Positions 1-10,968 are shown, numbered from the stretch's first letter. The stretch: 64,000 nucleotides of DNA from Diploptera punctata (GCA_030220185.1 JASPKZ010007795.1:1325001-1389000); one strand, 5' to 3'. Translations and numbers: made by a program. The notes: generated by a model from the letters alone, not told the origin.

Positions 1-431
1 GAAGAAGAGAAGTTATCCGTAAAATGTATGTTTTAATAATTTTGTAAGAGTTTTTTTTTGTTTGCTTGTTTGGCCGCCTATTTCTACCTTGAGGTCAATT
101 GCGATGCAGTTGGGAATTTTACTAAGGATTTGTATTTCATATACATGTATTCTTCAATGTGGAACTAATCTATATGAACTGGAACAGATGGATTTTAAAT
201 TTTCCTCATAAGAAATCTGCAAATTTTAATTTTTTTAGCTCCCCAAATTTATCGATATTGGCCAGAATTGAACTTTGTTCTAGGGAGGGACGCTGTAAAC
301 CTAGACCACCAAAGCCCAACAGTTTTCATGTTTTAAGAACATTTCTTACATAATGGGGAAATATATATATGATGTACAATATTTATAATTAACTAATTAA
401 CCTTCTTTACTTGTGTAGTTGAAAGTTGCCA
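1..431. other. Unassigned AT-rich DNA
   Basis: No family, tRNA-like box, terminal repeat or convincing reading frame was recognised before the LINE-A tail. Confidence 0.5.
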
Positions 432-432
432 G

Positions 433-1024
433 AATTACTTACTTAATTACTCACTGGCACTATCGAACCCGTAGGTTCATGGCCGCACGGACATAAGCTC
501 TCCATACATCCCTATCCTGAGCTATTGCTTTCCAATCATTCCCTGTATAATCTACTTCCCTCAAATAATAGTTAATGTTATTCTCCCACCTTATTCTTGG
601 TCTACCAACTGGGCGTTTTCCTTCTGGCTTTCCTACAAGAAGCCTCCATGGAAGTCTTTCATTCCCCATACATGCAACATGTCCTGCCCATCGCAGTCTA
701 CGAGACTTAACTGTTCTTATTATATCTGGCTTCCTATAAAGACCATGTAGTTCATTGTTATGTAGTCCTCTCCATTCACCTGTCTGTTCATCTCTCTTTG
801 GTCCAAAAATTTTCCTAAGAACTTTATTCTCAAATACTTGTAATCTCCTTTCCTCCCTTAAAGTAAGAGTCCATGTTTCGCTCCCATGTAATATAACTGG
901 TAGAATAATAGTTTTATATATTTTCAGTTTAACGTTTTTTGAAAGGAGTTGGGACATCAAGAGTCTCTGCAATGCATAATAGCACGCATTTCCAGAATTG
1001 AGCCTGTGTTTAATTTCTTTGTGC
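433..1024 (-). mobile_element. LINE-A copy, 5' truncated
   Basis: This is a truncated non-LTR retrotransposon. On the minus strand an uninterrupted frame covers about 190 residues of the region downstream of the reverse-transcriptase core: RLNSGNACYYALQRLL, ETWTLTLREERRLQVFENK, RLRWAGHVACMG, KRPVGRPRIRWENNINYY and a C-terminus ending in MNLRVR. A stop codon and a short tetranucleotide tail (GTAA type, seen on the plus strand as ttacttactt) close it. Homology to the other copies stops near 1,024, inside the segment HKEIKH, so the catalytic domain is missing. The frame looks open to 1,098 only because flanking DNA happens to lack a stop. Such 5' truncation is usual for target-primed reverse transcription. 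It cannot encode a working polymerase. Confidence 0.85.
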
Positions 1025-2165
1025 CAGAATTGAAAGGACGAATTAGAGTTTCTAATATTTCTTCTCGGCTTACAAGGCGTAATTTCGAGGGTAGCCATAT
1101 GTACATCGCAAATGTGGATGGGGAAGAAGAATTCATCCCTTAGTTGCTCCTTGTTTAGAAAGGGGACGTCCCCTAACCTCCTTTAAATGCATGTAACAGG
1201 TTATGGCTTTGGAGTAACTATCGATTATTAAGGGAAGGGAAGAGTATCCATCTATCTTACCCATATAACCTTTCCTCAAATTATATCGAGCCTATCTTAC
1301 TCAGATAAGGATTTGAGCATGCTAAAATGAACTAGAAAGGCTTTTATCGCCTTTCATGTTTTATGCGTATCCAGTTTGGAATGAAATATGAACCATTTTC
1401 GTTTTTTGCAATTCCACGAATGACATTTCTAATCCTGTCACGTGACCTGAATGCTTTTATGAATTTCATTGTGGCGCGATAATGTGTTTCTGACACGAGT
1501 TTACATTTTTAATGTTTTCCCCTTATCTCGTCATGACTAAGGGGAGTAACGTAAAAGAGGGTCGGTGACAGGGTTTAATTATAGGTACCATACGTGTTCA
1601 TTGTATCAAGTCTATTTTATGACATGTACCATAAAAATTAAATATAGAAATTAACATTTCTCTATTTCTAAAGAGAGGGTGAAATCTAATACAAGACAAT
1701 TTCTCAAAAGCATTTCTTTATCTCTCTTCGTCATAGAGGAAGTAAGCAACTTGAAAGAGAGTTATAACTTTGATATTTTAACGCCTTGTTGCATGGTCTT
1801 GTTTCATCTTGAGTAGAGCTCAAGTCTCACAGGGGAACGTTCAGAATTGCAAAGTTTGTACATTGAAATTTCTTATTTATGTGGCGATACCTAACAACAC
1901 CGATGAGACTTAATATATCAATTGTAGTTCAATAATTCAGAATTATGGAAACTGATTTTTAGTGCTTATATAGGCCTAATATTTCAAAATTAATATTTAT
2001 AAAAATAACATTTTTAAATATACTATTGAAGAAAAGCATACGCAAATTCTACGAATACTAATAATATCCGATAAATTAAAAAAAGTTACAATTAGAAATA
2101 TTAGGACATTCGATAAGTAATGGTAACATTGCTATAGCATCACAAAAAATATTTAAGTTGCTTTT
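1025..2165. other. Unassigned AT-rich DNA
   Basis: More than 1 kb with scattered stops in all frames. I found no terminal repeats, tRNA-like boxes or match to the other repeat families of the window. Confidence 0.5.
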
Positions 2166-2169
2166 TGAC

Positions 2170-2445
2170 ATTATGAACTTAATTTAGTCTTCTGCCGAGT
2201 AAACTATACGTTGTCAAATCCTTGAATGACGGCGAACTGCATCTGCAGCACCATTTCTGGATATGTTTCACTGGTCGAACTAGAGCTTTCTGGATAAACT
2301 GTTGATTGAAATCGAATGCTTGGTAGAGGTTCTTTGATCTTTGAGAACAAGTTACAGTCACAAGGGCTCATGTCTGTCTGGTGAATTTGGTGGATGTTCG
2401 AGTAGTTCCCAATTTCCACCTTCTAAACAAATTCTTCTGAGCATC
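2170..2445 (-). pseudogene. Mariner-type transposase C-terminal fossil
   Basis: On the minus strand two shifted frames together resemble the end of a mariner transposase. Positions 2396-2376 encode HPPNSPD, the motif with the third catalytic aspartate (usual form HPPYSPD), preceded by WELLE. After a frameshift the next frame gives DMSPCDCNLFSKIKEPLP, matching the segment that normally follows. The rest is decayed: stops, another shift near 2,290, and a poor match to the final helices. No terminal inverted repeats were found. It is an old inactive fragment; the family call rests on the HPPxSPD and SPCD..LF..IKEPL motifs. Confidence 0.65.
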
Positions 2446-2531
2446 TTTTTAGGGCGGTATTACTTACTACATATGAGAAACAGTTAAAAGATATTCACAA
2501 AATATTGCTATTTCGAGACTTTCGATATTAT

Positions 2532-2533
<2 letters not shown>

Positions 2534-2619
<86 letters not shown>
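2534..2619. repeat. (CA)n microsatellite
   Basis: About 85 bases of pure CA dinucleotides, followed by a short TA run, next to the 5' edge of a LINE-C fragment. Confidence 0.97.
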
Positions 2620-2623
<4 letters not shown>

Positions 2624-2626
2624 CTT

Positions 2627-2966
2627 TTAAATAAAAGAAACTCTCATAAACTTCAAGTAAGCCAAATGCGCTTCTTACGATCATTGTTAGGAGTTAATAG
2701 ACTGGATCACCAAAGGAACACTATTATCAGAGGAAAACTTGGAGTAACAAGTTTAAATGAAGATATACAAAGATACCAACAAGAATGGAAAAATCATCTG
2801 AGGAGAATGGCAAGAAATAGACTTCCAAAATTGGCATTCCAATATACCCCAACTGGACTTAGGGACCAAGGAAGACCAAAACATCGGTGGAAAGATCAAG
2901 ACCATCTTCGCTAGGTTTACCGTACAGGCCACATGGCCTAAAACGAATTTGTTCATGATGATGATG

Positions 2967-2968
<2 letters not shown>
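2627..2968 (+). mobile_element. LINE-C copy, 3' end
   Basis: This is the last part of a non-LTR element. The frame 2,666-2,914 encodes MRFLRSLLGVNRLDHQRN, then WKNHLRRMARNRLPKLAF and a GRPKHRWKDQ motif, the typical tail region of LINE proteins. It ends with a 3' untranslated segment (ggccacatggcctaaaacga) and a short (GAT)n tail. The same segment recurs at 48,111-48,434, at 62,280-62,365, and on the minus strand at 62,803-63,125. The catalytic domain is absent. A mixed TA/CA microsatellite (2,966-2,998) follows the tail, probably grown from it. Confidence 0.82.

Positions 2969-2998
<30 letters not shown>
2966..2998. repeat. TA/CA microsatellite
   Basis: A (TA)8-like run followed by (CA)n, starting exactly at the (GAT)n tail of LINE-C. 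Confidence 0.9.
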
Positions 2999-3158
2999 GC
3001 AACAAAGACTGCTTAACAATGTACAAGATTACAATGGTCACCACTAAGATCGATGATTTACACCAGTGTTGCCATTACTTATCGAATGCCCTAGTATCTG
3101 TCTCTCTCTTTCTTTTTAACATTAGGATGTAATTCATTAAAATCTTTTGTCAATTTAT

Positions 3159-3885
3159 CATAAGTAATGCCACGAGTGATTTCCAAATTATCGATAAATT
3201 CACGACTCACCAAGTGAGGAGTGAATTTATCTAGAGAATTTGGAAATCAAGAGTGGCATTTGTTAGGACTATTTAACGAATAAAATTAAGCTGTTTACTC
3301 ACAAACCATTATTTAACTATACTTATTTTAAAATATTTATATATTTAATGTAAACGGCGATGTTTGAAAACAAATGAGAAACGATAGGTTCGCTTCATCT
3401 GCTTCTTTTGTTTATCACTGCAACCAGGTCATACTATTTATTGCCAAAGGAACGCAATATTGTAAGAATGCTCTCTAGTGGAGAAAAAAATGAAACACAT
3501 CAAACTGTATATTAATTCATTTCTGATGTCGTATGATGTAAATTTGACAATTATATTTTTCTGGATTATTACCTGGGAAAAAATACATTTAAGAAAGTGC
3601 AAACAGTGGTTTCTTTTTTTGGTGGTATAGTCAATTGCTATAAATGTTGACATGTATACACTATAGCCTATATACAATCTGGTAGCCGTATTTCTTATAG
3701 GCTCAGTCACTGCAAAATAACGGTCAGACCTGCTCAGAATATTAAAAAGGAGGAGCTTTGTTTAATATGGTAATTATAACACTGATAAATATTTCGTGAA
3801 ACACGACTCTGATTGGTTGTAAAACAGAAATCATTGAAACGTGATTGGTCATTGGCTCCTATTTGGGGCATGAGTTAAATAGTCA
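3159..3885 (+). repeat. Repeat D copy 1
   Basis: This is the first of four copies of an AT-rich repeat; the others are at 11,302-11,982, 45,189-46,166 and 57,830-57,940. It begins taagtaatgccacgagtgat and ends gagttaaatagtca. Near its start it has a hairpin: tgatttccaaattatcgat... pairs with a copy ending gaatttggaaatca about 75 bases on. The right end carries two spaced gtgattggt segments. No coding was recognised. It may be a non-autonomous DNA transposon, but no clear terminal inverted repeat or target duplication was found. Confidence 0.7.
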
Positions 3886-4303
3886 GATTAAATCAATTAA
3901 TATATTTTAATTACAGCCAAATGTTCTAATTAACTATCGGTTAAGATATTTATAATTTTACATGAGGAGACAATGTCCAGAAATAGGTGGTATGCGTGCT
4001 GTGGGACATTGAAGTTCTTCAGATAGGACGACTACCTGTGATATTATGAAGAATAGGCCTGCATCAATATAAATGTAACCCGTCCAAATAGATGCATCGG
4101 CTCCGACCTTTTAAAGCGCTGAAGAGGTTCCTTCAATGGGAAAGAACCCTGGAACGTACGTATATGTAATGTAATAGCCTATAACTATGGATTGCCATCT
4201 TCCTCTCTACTAGGTAGCGCATCCACTTTCGGATTCGATCAAAGGAATTTTTCTTCTAGGGAAATTTCAGAATATGACATCTTTAAGGAGGGCAGTGGAG
4301 AAC

Positions 4304-4440
4304 AAGGGAACTGTCAACCATTGCAAATTGCAAATCCACCTTCAATTTTCTTCTAGAGAAGCGTTGGGATGTACAAGGTCATGTCCAAAAATTTATATGG
4401 GCACCGTTTTAACACTGCAAGACACTAAAATCAAGCGTTT
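4304..4440 (+). repeat. Single arm of inverted-repeat element H
   Basis: About 135 bases resemble the left arm of the foldback at 26,254-26,668 (shared: gggaactg/ggaaccag, tctagagaagcgttg, aaggtcatgtccaaaaa, actgcaagacactaaaatc). The opposite arm is missing here; SINE6 begins directly after it. Confidence 0.55.
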
Positions 4441-4447
4441 AAACTCT

Positions 4448-4766
4448 CTCCAAGCGCGACAGGCCTTGAAGGCCCTAGGCCTACCAGCCGGCTGCTGGCC
4501 TCACGTCCACATGTGTTGATCACAGAGGTAGACGATCATAAGCCAGTGTAGGGGTGCCATGTGGTCAGCATGTCGGGTCTTCTCAACCTGGAATAGTTAC
4601 TTATTGTAGCTACCCAAATGCCTCACGATGCTGAGTGGGCACCGGTCCCATACTGACCGAAATTCTATGAGAAAATGTCTTCATCCATAGGAACTCGAAC
4701 CTGTGCGTGTTCCATACCTCTGCACCTAGGCACCACGCCTTAACCACTCGGATAATGCGGGACCGA
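4448..4766 (-). mobile_element. SINE6 copy
   Basis: SINE6 is a roughly 330-bp tRNA-derived SINE. Read on the minus strand, the head carries a pol III A-box-like stretch (ccgagtggttaaggcg) and a B-box-like ggttcgagt; the body contains tagctacaataagta and acatgtggacgtgaggcc. Other copies are at 9,600, 21,590, 30,928, 34,000, 42,312, 43,315, 46,737 and 62,050. This copy is diverged, and its head ends at 4,766. Confidence 0.8.
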
Positions 4767-5407
4767 TTATGAGTTAATCTCATAAAAAGTGACAGCCGTT
4801 AAAATAACAAAGGTTAAGTTAACTAAACTCAATTGATAGTGATTTTAATTTGAACTAATTATCCCCTTAATTACTTATTTATTCAGTTATAATAATGTTT
4901 ATAATCAGTTAACATTCAGAATATATTCATCTAGCGCTTATTTTGGTATGTGTGAACGGCAAGAAATCGAAATGTTGAAAAACATTAGTCTTGAGATAAA
5001 TTTATTGGTTTATAGGAAGTCTGAATTTTCGTATTTTTCATGGAAGATGAATGCTTTTGATAACACATGGATTATGTGACTATTTTAATTAAGAAATCTA
5101 AACTATGTAATACGTAATACAGAAACATATTAGTTTTGAGATAATTATATTATCTTAGAGTAGGGCGAAGTTCTCATTACAATTTTTCATGGAAGATCAA
5201 TGCTGTTGATAACATATGGATTATATTATTATTTTAATTATTTCTACTATCATATTGAAATATCGTAGATAAAACAATCAGTAAAACAGAGAGAATCATT
5301 GTTTCGAGATTATGTGTAGCCTACCTTGATCTAATGGAAAGATTTAAAAATCAAATCGATAAATTAATTTTATGATTTAGAAATAAGGTACTGACAATGA
5401 AACTGTT
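4767..5407. other. Unassigned DNA with a diverged tandem duplication
   Basis: Most is unassigned. Positions about 4,985-5,100 and 5,127-5,250 resemble each other (ttgagataa ... catggaagat.aatgct.ttgataaca.atggatta), a decayed duplication with an offset of about 145-150 bases. Confidence 0.5.
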
Positions 5408-5752
5408 TTTTTTTTATTCAATGCCACTATTTCGACATTTCTGGTATTCTCTCCTAGCATTGGCGCATTATAACCCACATCTGAGGCTGGGCGCCTGGAA
5501 AGCTGGGTTACGCTGCCCGAATGATGTGATGATGATGGCAATGAAGCGTCAAGAGAGGCATTAATCCTAAACTCAATCTAATGATGTGAATGAAGGCCAG
5601 ATGATATTCGGACACTGTTTGGGTCTTATAAAGTTTCCTGACATTTGTCTTACAGGTGAAGAAAACCTCACCCAGGAAACTTGTCCCGATCGGGGATCGA
5701 ACCCGAGCCCGCTGAGTGACAAGGCAGCACGCTACCCCGAGCGGTGTACTTG
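5408..5752 (-). mobile_element. SINE1b copy
   Basis: Variant of SINE1 with the same tRNA-like head (minus strand: gctgccttgtcactcagcgg, then ggttcgatcccc) and a different body containing the complement of ggcgcattataacccac and ending in an A-rich segment near a gcattgaataaa motif. Other copies: 18,759-19,149 (+), 31,564-31,712 (+, head only), 47,390-47,710 (+, diverged). Confidence 0.75.
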
Positions 5753-5821
5753 AAATATGAAATGATTTTATCTGTAGCATATAAATGTGCATATAAATCC
5801 ATTCCTCTATCGTCAATTGTT

Positions 5822-6478
5822 TATACTATCGTACCCATAGGTTCATGGCCGCGCGGACATAAGCTCTCCATACATCCCTATCCTGAGCTAAGTTTTCCAA
5901 TCATTCCCTGTATAAACTACTTTCCTCAAATCGTAGTTAATGTTATTGTCCCCCTCATTCTTGGTCTACCAACTGGACGTTTTCCCTCCGGTTTTCCTAA
6001 AAGAAGCTTCCATGCACGTCTTTCATTCCCCATTCGTGCCACATGTCCTGCCATCGCAGTCTACGAGACTTAACTGTTCTTATTATATCTGGCTTCCTAT
6101 AAAGACCATGTAGTTCACTGTTGTTAGTCTTCTCCACTCATCTGTCTGTTCATCTCTCTTTGGTTCAAAAATGTTCCTAAGAACTTTATTCTCAAATACT
6201 CGTAATCTCTTCTCCTCCCTTAAAGTAAGAGTCCATGTTTCGCATCCATGTAATATGACTGGTAGAATAATAGTTTTATATATGTTCAGTTTGTTTTTTG
6301 AAAGGAGTTGGGAAGTCAAGAGTCTCTGTAATGCATAATAGCATGCATTTGCAGAATTAAGCCTATGTTTACTTTCTTTGTGCATCTCATTCCTATTTGT
6401 GATTATTGTTCCTAGGTATTTGAATTCGGCCACTTCCTCAAAATTTCCCTCATTTTCATTAGCTGTCCATTTCATTTT
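5822..6478 (-). mobile_element. LINE-A copy, 5' truncated, frameshifted
   Basis: Minus strand. One frame (6,475-6,083) starts NEGNFEEVAEFKYLGTIITN and runs through ETWTLTLREEKRLRVFENK. A shift near 6,115 moves the GHVARMGNER / GRPRM / LRV tail into another frame. The tetranucleotide tail is absent: the end of the gene abuts flanking DNA at 5,822. The upstream segment FKYLG is present, but the catalytic YADD region is not. Confidence 0.85.
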
Positions 6479-6485
6479 TTAAAAA

Positions 6486-6750
6486 TTATTATTAATGTGG
6501 GTCCTGGTGGACTAGTGGTTTCTAAGTTCGCGAATTTAGTTCAGAGTGGGATCAATTGATTTTTAACGGCTTGAAAATCTTTATCATGACTCTCATCGGA
6601 AAGAAAGTAAAGCCGTGTGTCCGTATGTGAAAGAACCTGAAGTCTGAAAGAAAGTTCTCACAGGAACATTTAACAACTCTTTCACATCCAGGTTTGCATT
6701 GCGAATCTAATGATCTGAGTTGTTATAGAACGTCGTTAAATAAAGACTAC
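6486..6750 (+). mobile_element. SINE7 copy
   Basis: SINE7 is a tRNA-related repeat of about 265 bp. Its head includes gtggactagtggtttctaag and a degenerate B-box; the 3' end is cgttaaataaagac, a motif shared by copies at 10,110, 40,850/41,237, 48,707 (minus) and 61,130. A degenerate trinucleotide stretch (tactattactgctg type) follows at 6,751-6,803. Confidence 0.65.
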
Positions 6751-6807
6751 TATTACTGGTGCTGCACTTACTACTGCTATTGCTGCTACTATTACTGCTG
6801 TTATTAT

Positions 6808-7380
6808 TGTCGTGACCTGGCCCTCGGGTAGATCAGACAATTTGAAGGTAGGATTCGTTGTGAGTCCAAGAACTCCAGTGAATGCAGAACTTGATTTAAT
6901 ATATTTATTAAAGACGATGATTAAAAAGTTACAATATTGTGTCTCTAACTGTCATAGAGACGAGGTCGGAACCATGAAGAATAAGCCCTGATGCCAAGGG
7001 CATCAGCCGTTATAAACCCTCTGATAAGCGGGCGTGGCATGGACGCTGAGTTGGAATGTTTCACCCTCATTTCCAAATAAGGACATATCTCTTCCTCATT
7101 TCCAAATAAGGACATATCTCTTTTAAAGTTACGTATGAAGACTGGAATTTTCCAGCCATGTTATCTTACTGTATTCAACTAGGGGATGGAGAGTAATCTT
7201 ATCTTGACTCGACGCCCCTGTATTAGACTGGGGGATGGTGAGTAATATTATCCAAACTCAACGCCCCTGCCTGTTTCAACTTGAATATCCACATGTAATT
7301 ATTATTATATATTAGAGTGTCCAGTACGCAATTTCCCTTCATAATATAATATAAATACATTCTGATTGTTAATTCAATAC

Positions 7381-7424
<44 letters not shown>

Positions 7425-7493
7425 ATTCTATGCTATTGGCTAACAGTGCAATAATTAATTAGTATATGCGGTAATAATGCTACAGCCAGCACA
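6808..7493 (+). mobile_element. Solo LTR, copy 1
   Basis: A 686-bp sequence beginning TGTCGTGACC and ending CCAGCACA, flanked by a perfect 4-bp direct repeat TTAT (6,804-6,807 and 7,494-7,497). TG...CA ends with a 4-bp duplication are typical of LTR retrotransposons, and Ty3/gypsy-like elements often make 4 bp. No internal region follows, so this is a solo LTR left by LTR-LTR recombination. An inverted, closely similar copy lies at 17,723-18,368 with its own duplication. This copy has an extra 29-bp tandem duplication (about 7,071-7,130, cctcatttccaaataaggac) and a longer TA microsatellite. The family assignment is inference, since no pol sequence is present. Confidence 0.85.
7385..7423. repeat. 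(TA)n microsatellite within the LTR
   Basis: About 39 bases of TA inside solo LTR copy 1. The sister LTR carries a shorter run at the same place, so the tract changed length after insertion. Confidence 0.95.
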
Positions 7494-7498
7494 TTATC

Positions 7499-7671
7499 GC
7501 CTCACTATGATAGTTGTCCGTTTATATAAAAGCGGGTGCCGCGCGACAATACTTGACAACGATTAGCTTGCGGATTTATTATAGTGGCAAGAGTCGGCAT
7601 TTTTGTATTCAATTATTTATAACGGGTGCTGGGAAACAAAGCGAGCCGCTGGACAACCATCATAGTGAGGC
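7499..7671. repeat. Short inverted-repeat unit
   Basis: The 21-bp end gcctcactatgatagttgtc (7,499-7,519) is repeated inverted at 7,651-7,671 with one mismatch. The 173-bp unit could be a tiny MITE. No target duplication was found. The solo LTR lies one base past its duplication next to this unit. Confidence 0.5.
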
Positions 7672-7994
7672 TGCAATACTTTACTACTTCTGCCAGTACC
7701 CCCACCATTACTACTACCAACAAGGCAACATCATTTTAACCTGCGAATGATAAGTTACCTTCAATTTAATATTTAAGTGACCGGTTGTAAATCGCATTAT
7801 GTTCGAATTGCTTTACTACAGCAGCCATACTGATCATATCTGTTATAGTCCACATATATTCATTAGTCAGATCGAGGTCTCTGCTTATTACCATGTTGAA
7901 CCAATTACTTCCGTGGTTGCGAGACTCTTATTGTATCATGCAACCCTTGAAGATGTATTTTAGTCAGTTCTTCATTATTTTCCACGTTGTGAGC

Positions 7995-8873
7995 GCGATT
8001 TTAAAGAAGTAATTCTTTTCCCATGTTATGACGATATTTTGAAGCAGCTAACTCTCTTCATTGCCCGATGTTGTAGTAACATTTTGAAGGATTAGTGTCC
8101 AAAAATAATAAATAAGAATTACTGGTTCAGGTTGGGTTTGATTTTCCGGTAGAGCTGGATTCTCTTCTCAAGGTCGAAGTTGGTACACTAGATAGGAAAA
8201 CACTTTAAATCACTAATAACTGATTATTGTAGAAATAGTTGTGAATTTATTTACTATTTAATTTCCCAGCAGATCAAGTAAATATAGGTGGTATTATTCT
8301 TCACCGTCAATTAAAATTTAAATTTTTAATTTCTTGAATCCGCTATTTTTCTGGTATTAAAGATCCCATTTTATCAGGAGAGCTGTTATTGCATCTATCC
8401 TTGATGAAAGTTCTATCCAGACTGACTAGTGTAATTCTGTTATAATTTTAAAGAACATTATTACATCACATGATTTTATATTTAAATTCTATTGGTTAAT
8501 GGTCCATTAAATACCAGGTTTAAATTTGATTGGTTAAATCAAAAAGTTAATTGTTTTAACATCCAATCAGAATTTAGTATCCTTTTATTTAAAAATATTA
8601 AGTTAAGCAGGTGTTCCTATTACAGTTATAACAGAAAGCTTTATATTTCAGACAACAATGACTTAAGACGCAATTTTAAAAGTATTATTTAGAAAGACTG
8701 TTATAATACAATTTCTTTAATTGTTACTGAGACATTTTTATTCAGCAACGAACAAGAATTATTTAGATGTTTTTCTTTATTTAAGTTATATTTAAATATT
8801 AAAAGAATTTTAAAATATAAAATTATTAACTTAAACTTTCATATTTATTATGGTATTAAAATCGTGCTATACC
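7995..8873 (+). repeat. Repeat G copy 1
   Basis: An AT-rich repeat of about 850 bp, also at 12,133-12,985 and 24,071-24,925 (both minus relative to this one). Shared landmarks: gaattactggttcaggttgg, gactagtgtaattctgttat, aaaagttaattgttttaaca, and an end at atcgtgctata. A 66-residue open frame at 8,492-8,692 is not preserved with its start and stop in the other copies and is not proposed as a gene. A non-autonomous mobile element is likely, but the class is unknown. Confidence 0.7.
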
Positions 8874-8978
8874 CTGCGCTCAGTTTTAAGACACGAGGAG
8901 ATTTACTCTCCAATATGACCTTGATCTGACAATGATAATACGTCATAAGACATTTACGAACATATATACCGTGCCTGT

Positions 8979-9001
8979 AAAAAAAAAAAAAAAAAAAAAA
9001 A
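8979..9001. repeat. Poly(A) tract
   Basis: Run of 23 A. No SINE or LINE body directly upstream was recognised. Confidence 0.9.
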
Positions 9002-9430
9002 GAACTTGTCAGCATTTCATGATCCCTCAGTCTCCCAAATACAAATGGGGGAAGGGTGTTAATATTACATGTTTATAATTTCATTTTGTACGAGATATCA
9101 CCCGTCGGACGATATTGGCGCAATATGCTATTAATCACTACAAATCTTGTTAGGATTTTTTTATTTAAATGTATATTTCTTTACACTTGCACCTGTTTTT
9201 CCGAGTTTCTAAAGTTAGGTTTTATTAAATAGAGAACAGAAGACATGACGTATTTCCGGGGTTTTATATATAAACATGGAGACAGTGTGTGGCTTCATTT
9301 CGTGTACATAAATATACACTGGTTGAGAAAATCCAAGAATGGTCTTTGCAGATGTTTTTGTGTGTATGCACTGACACTAAGATAACAATGAAAGAAAAAT
9401 CAATTTATATTAATGACAGATTTATCTCAA

Positions 9431-9548
9431 AGTAGATTATACAGGGGATCATTGGAAAACATTGGCTCAGGATAGGGATATATGGAGAGCTTATGTCCGC
9501 GCGGCCATGAATCTACGGGTTCGATAGTGTCAGTGAGTTAGTTAGTTA
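9431..9548 (+). mobile_element. Very short LINE-A insertion with 16-bp TSD
   Basis: Only the last 118 bp of LINE-A is present: the codons around the C-terminal LRVR, the stop, and a gttagttag tail. It is bounded by a perfect 16-bp direct repeat gacagatttatctcaa (9,415-9,430 and 9,549-9,564), a target-site duplication. This proves retrotransposition of a strongly 5'-truncated copy and fixes the 3' end of the family. Confidence 0.93.
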
Positions 9549-9599
9549 GACAGATTTATCTCAATAAGTCTATATTTACATTCTTTTATATAATACCTA

Positions 9600-9865
9600 A
9601 CTCTAGCCGAGTTGTTTAATGCATTATGCCTTGGCGAACTGCTACGGGACATGGGAAAGACATTTTTCTTATATTTGAGATTGTGTGGGACTGGTGCTCA
9701 TCCAACATCTTTAGGGATTTAAGTAGCTGTTCCAGAGTGAGGAAACCAGCTATAACGACTAGGGAGTACGAGTTGTCGATCAAATGTTACCCTATACCGA
9801 CTGAATAATCGATCACCTCTATAAATTGCAGAGATGGATGTGAGGCCAGCCGCCATGTAAGTCAT
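9600..9865 (+). mobile_element. SINE6 copy, diverged
   Basis: Plus strand. Head with ctagccgagttgtttaatgc; body with gaggaaaccagctataacga and cagagatggatgtgaggcc. Diverged and internally shortened relative to the 34,000 copy. Confidence 0.65.
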
Positions 9866-10109
9866 GGAATAATATTATAGTTAACGTGCTATAATTAGGC
9901 CCTAATAGGATACGAGTAAGTCGAGACGTAACTTTTTCTAAGATTGTTTTAAGTCTTCTTTATTTCCACATCAGGTTAGGAATTTTATTCGAAAGACCAA
10001 CATTACCATTACTCAATTTTTAAGACATTATTTTCTAACTGCTAGATTTTAATTCGCTGCTCTCATAAATTTCATCTCATACCTTTGTTACATAAATGAC
10101 TATTGCTTT

Positions 10110-10385
10110 GCATGCATTTCGCTAATTTCGCGAGTTCAATCTCGGCTGGCATAGATTGATTTTTTTAGGGCGCAAAATTTTCCGAGCATTGCTTCTTACA
10201 GGAAACAACATAAAGCATTGAATTCCGTGTTGTAGTAGATTTACGGTACGTAAAATACCTGAAGCCCGAAATAGGTAGCCTCTGGCAAAATTTATAGGTA
10301 ATTTTACACCCAGCTTTGAATTGCGACGCTAATGTCCTCAGATGTCAGAGAAGTAGTTATTAGTCGTTCAAAATATCTCTGCAGG
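10110..10385 (+). mobile_element. Probable SINE7 copy, diverged
   Basis: A degenerate B-box (cgagttcaatctcgg) is followed by the SINE7-like layout: a ggatttttt-like stretch, a cctgaagcccgaaa segment, and a tail gttattagtcgttc. Weaker match than the other copies. Confidence 0.5.
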
Positions 10386-10679
10386 TGGAAGAATTGCGAA
10401 GCTTTCTTTGTTGCTACACGTGACATCATCTAAGGCAGTGTTCACTGTCAGCGTCCCACGTCCCGTGCCCCTTAGCACTCATAGATAGCAGTGTCACGTG
10501 TTCTATTCCTGCATAAACACGACTGCAGTGCCCTCCGTCAACAACTGCGCTTACACATTTACCGTAACTACTACTACTGCTAAATATTACAGTTGTATTT
10601 ATATATTTGTACGTGTTATTTTAGTGAAACTATCAGTTAATATTCAGTTTTAAAAATGTAATATTCTCAACTCGTGTCC
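10386..10679. other. Unassigned DNA
   Basis: No family recognised. Contains cccacgtcccgtgcccctta and a TAC/TGC-rich stretch. Confidence 0.4.
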
Positions 10680-10968
10680 AACTCAGGGTCGGGTGGAGGG
10701 ATGATTTGAAGCCCTTTATATAGATGTCTGTGAATGACAAGGGTACCGGGACCATGCCTGACGAACCACCACAGGGGCAAATGAACGAAATGGATACGTA
10801 TGGAAGAATAGTGTAAATAAATTGAGGCAGTAACGGGAGAAAAACCCCCAAAAAAACCTGCCCAAGCTCCGTTTCGACCACCATGAAACCCATATGGAGT
10901 GACCGAGACTCGATCTCGGGACCCCAGCGGTGAGAGGCAAGCGTCTAACCGCTTGCGCCACGGAGAAG
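10680..10968 (-). mobile_element. SINE3, tRNA-headed
   Basis: Minus strand. The head reads ccgtggcgcaagcggttaga (A-box region), then gagatcgagtctcgg (B-box region), followed by a unique body. It fits a tRNA-derived SINE. It is the only copy in the window, so its 3' boundary near 10,680 is uncertain. Confidence 0.6.

Noticed and set aside
8492..8692. 66-residue open frame in repeat G
   Set aside because: A related frame appears in copy 2 but with different start, stop and substitutions; no domain and no codon bias visible.
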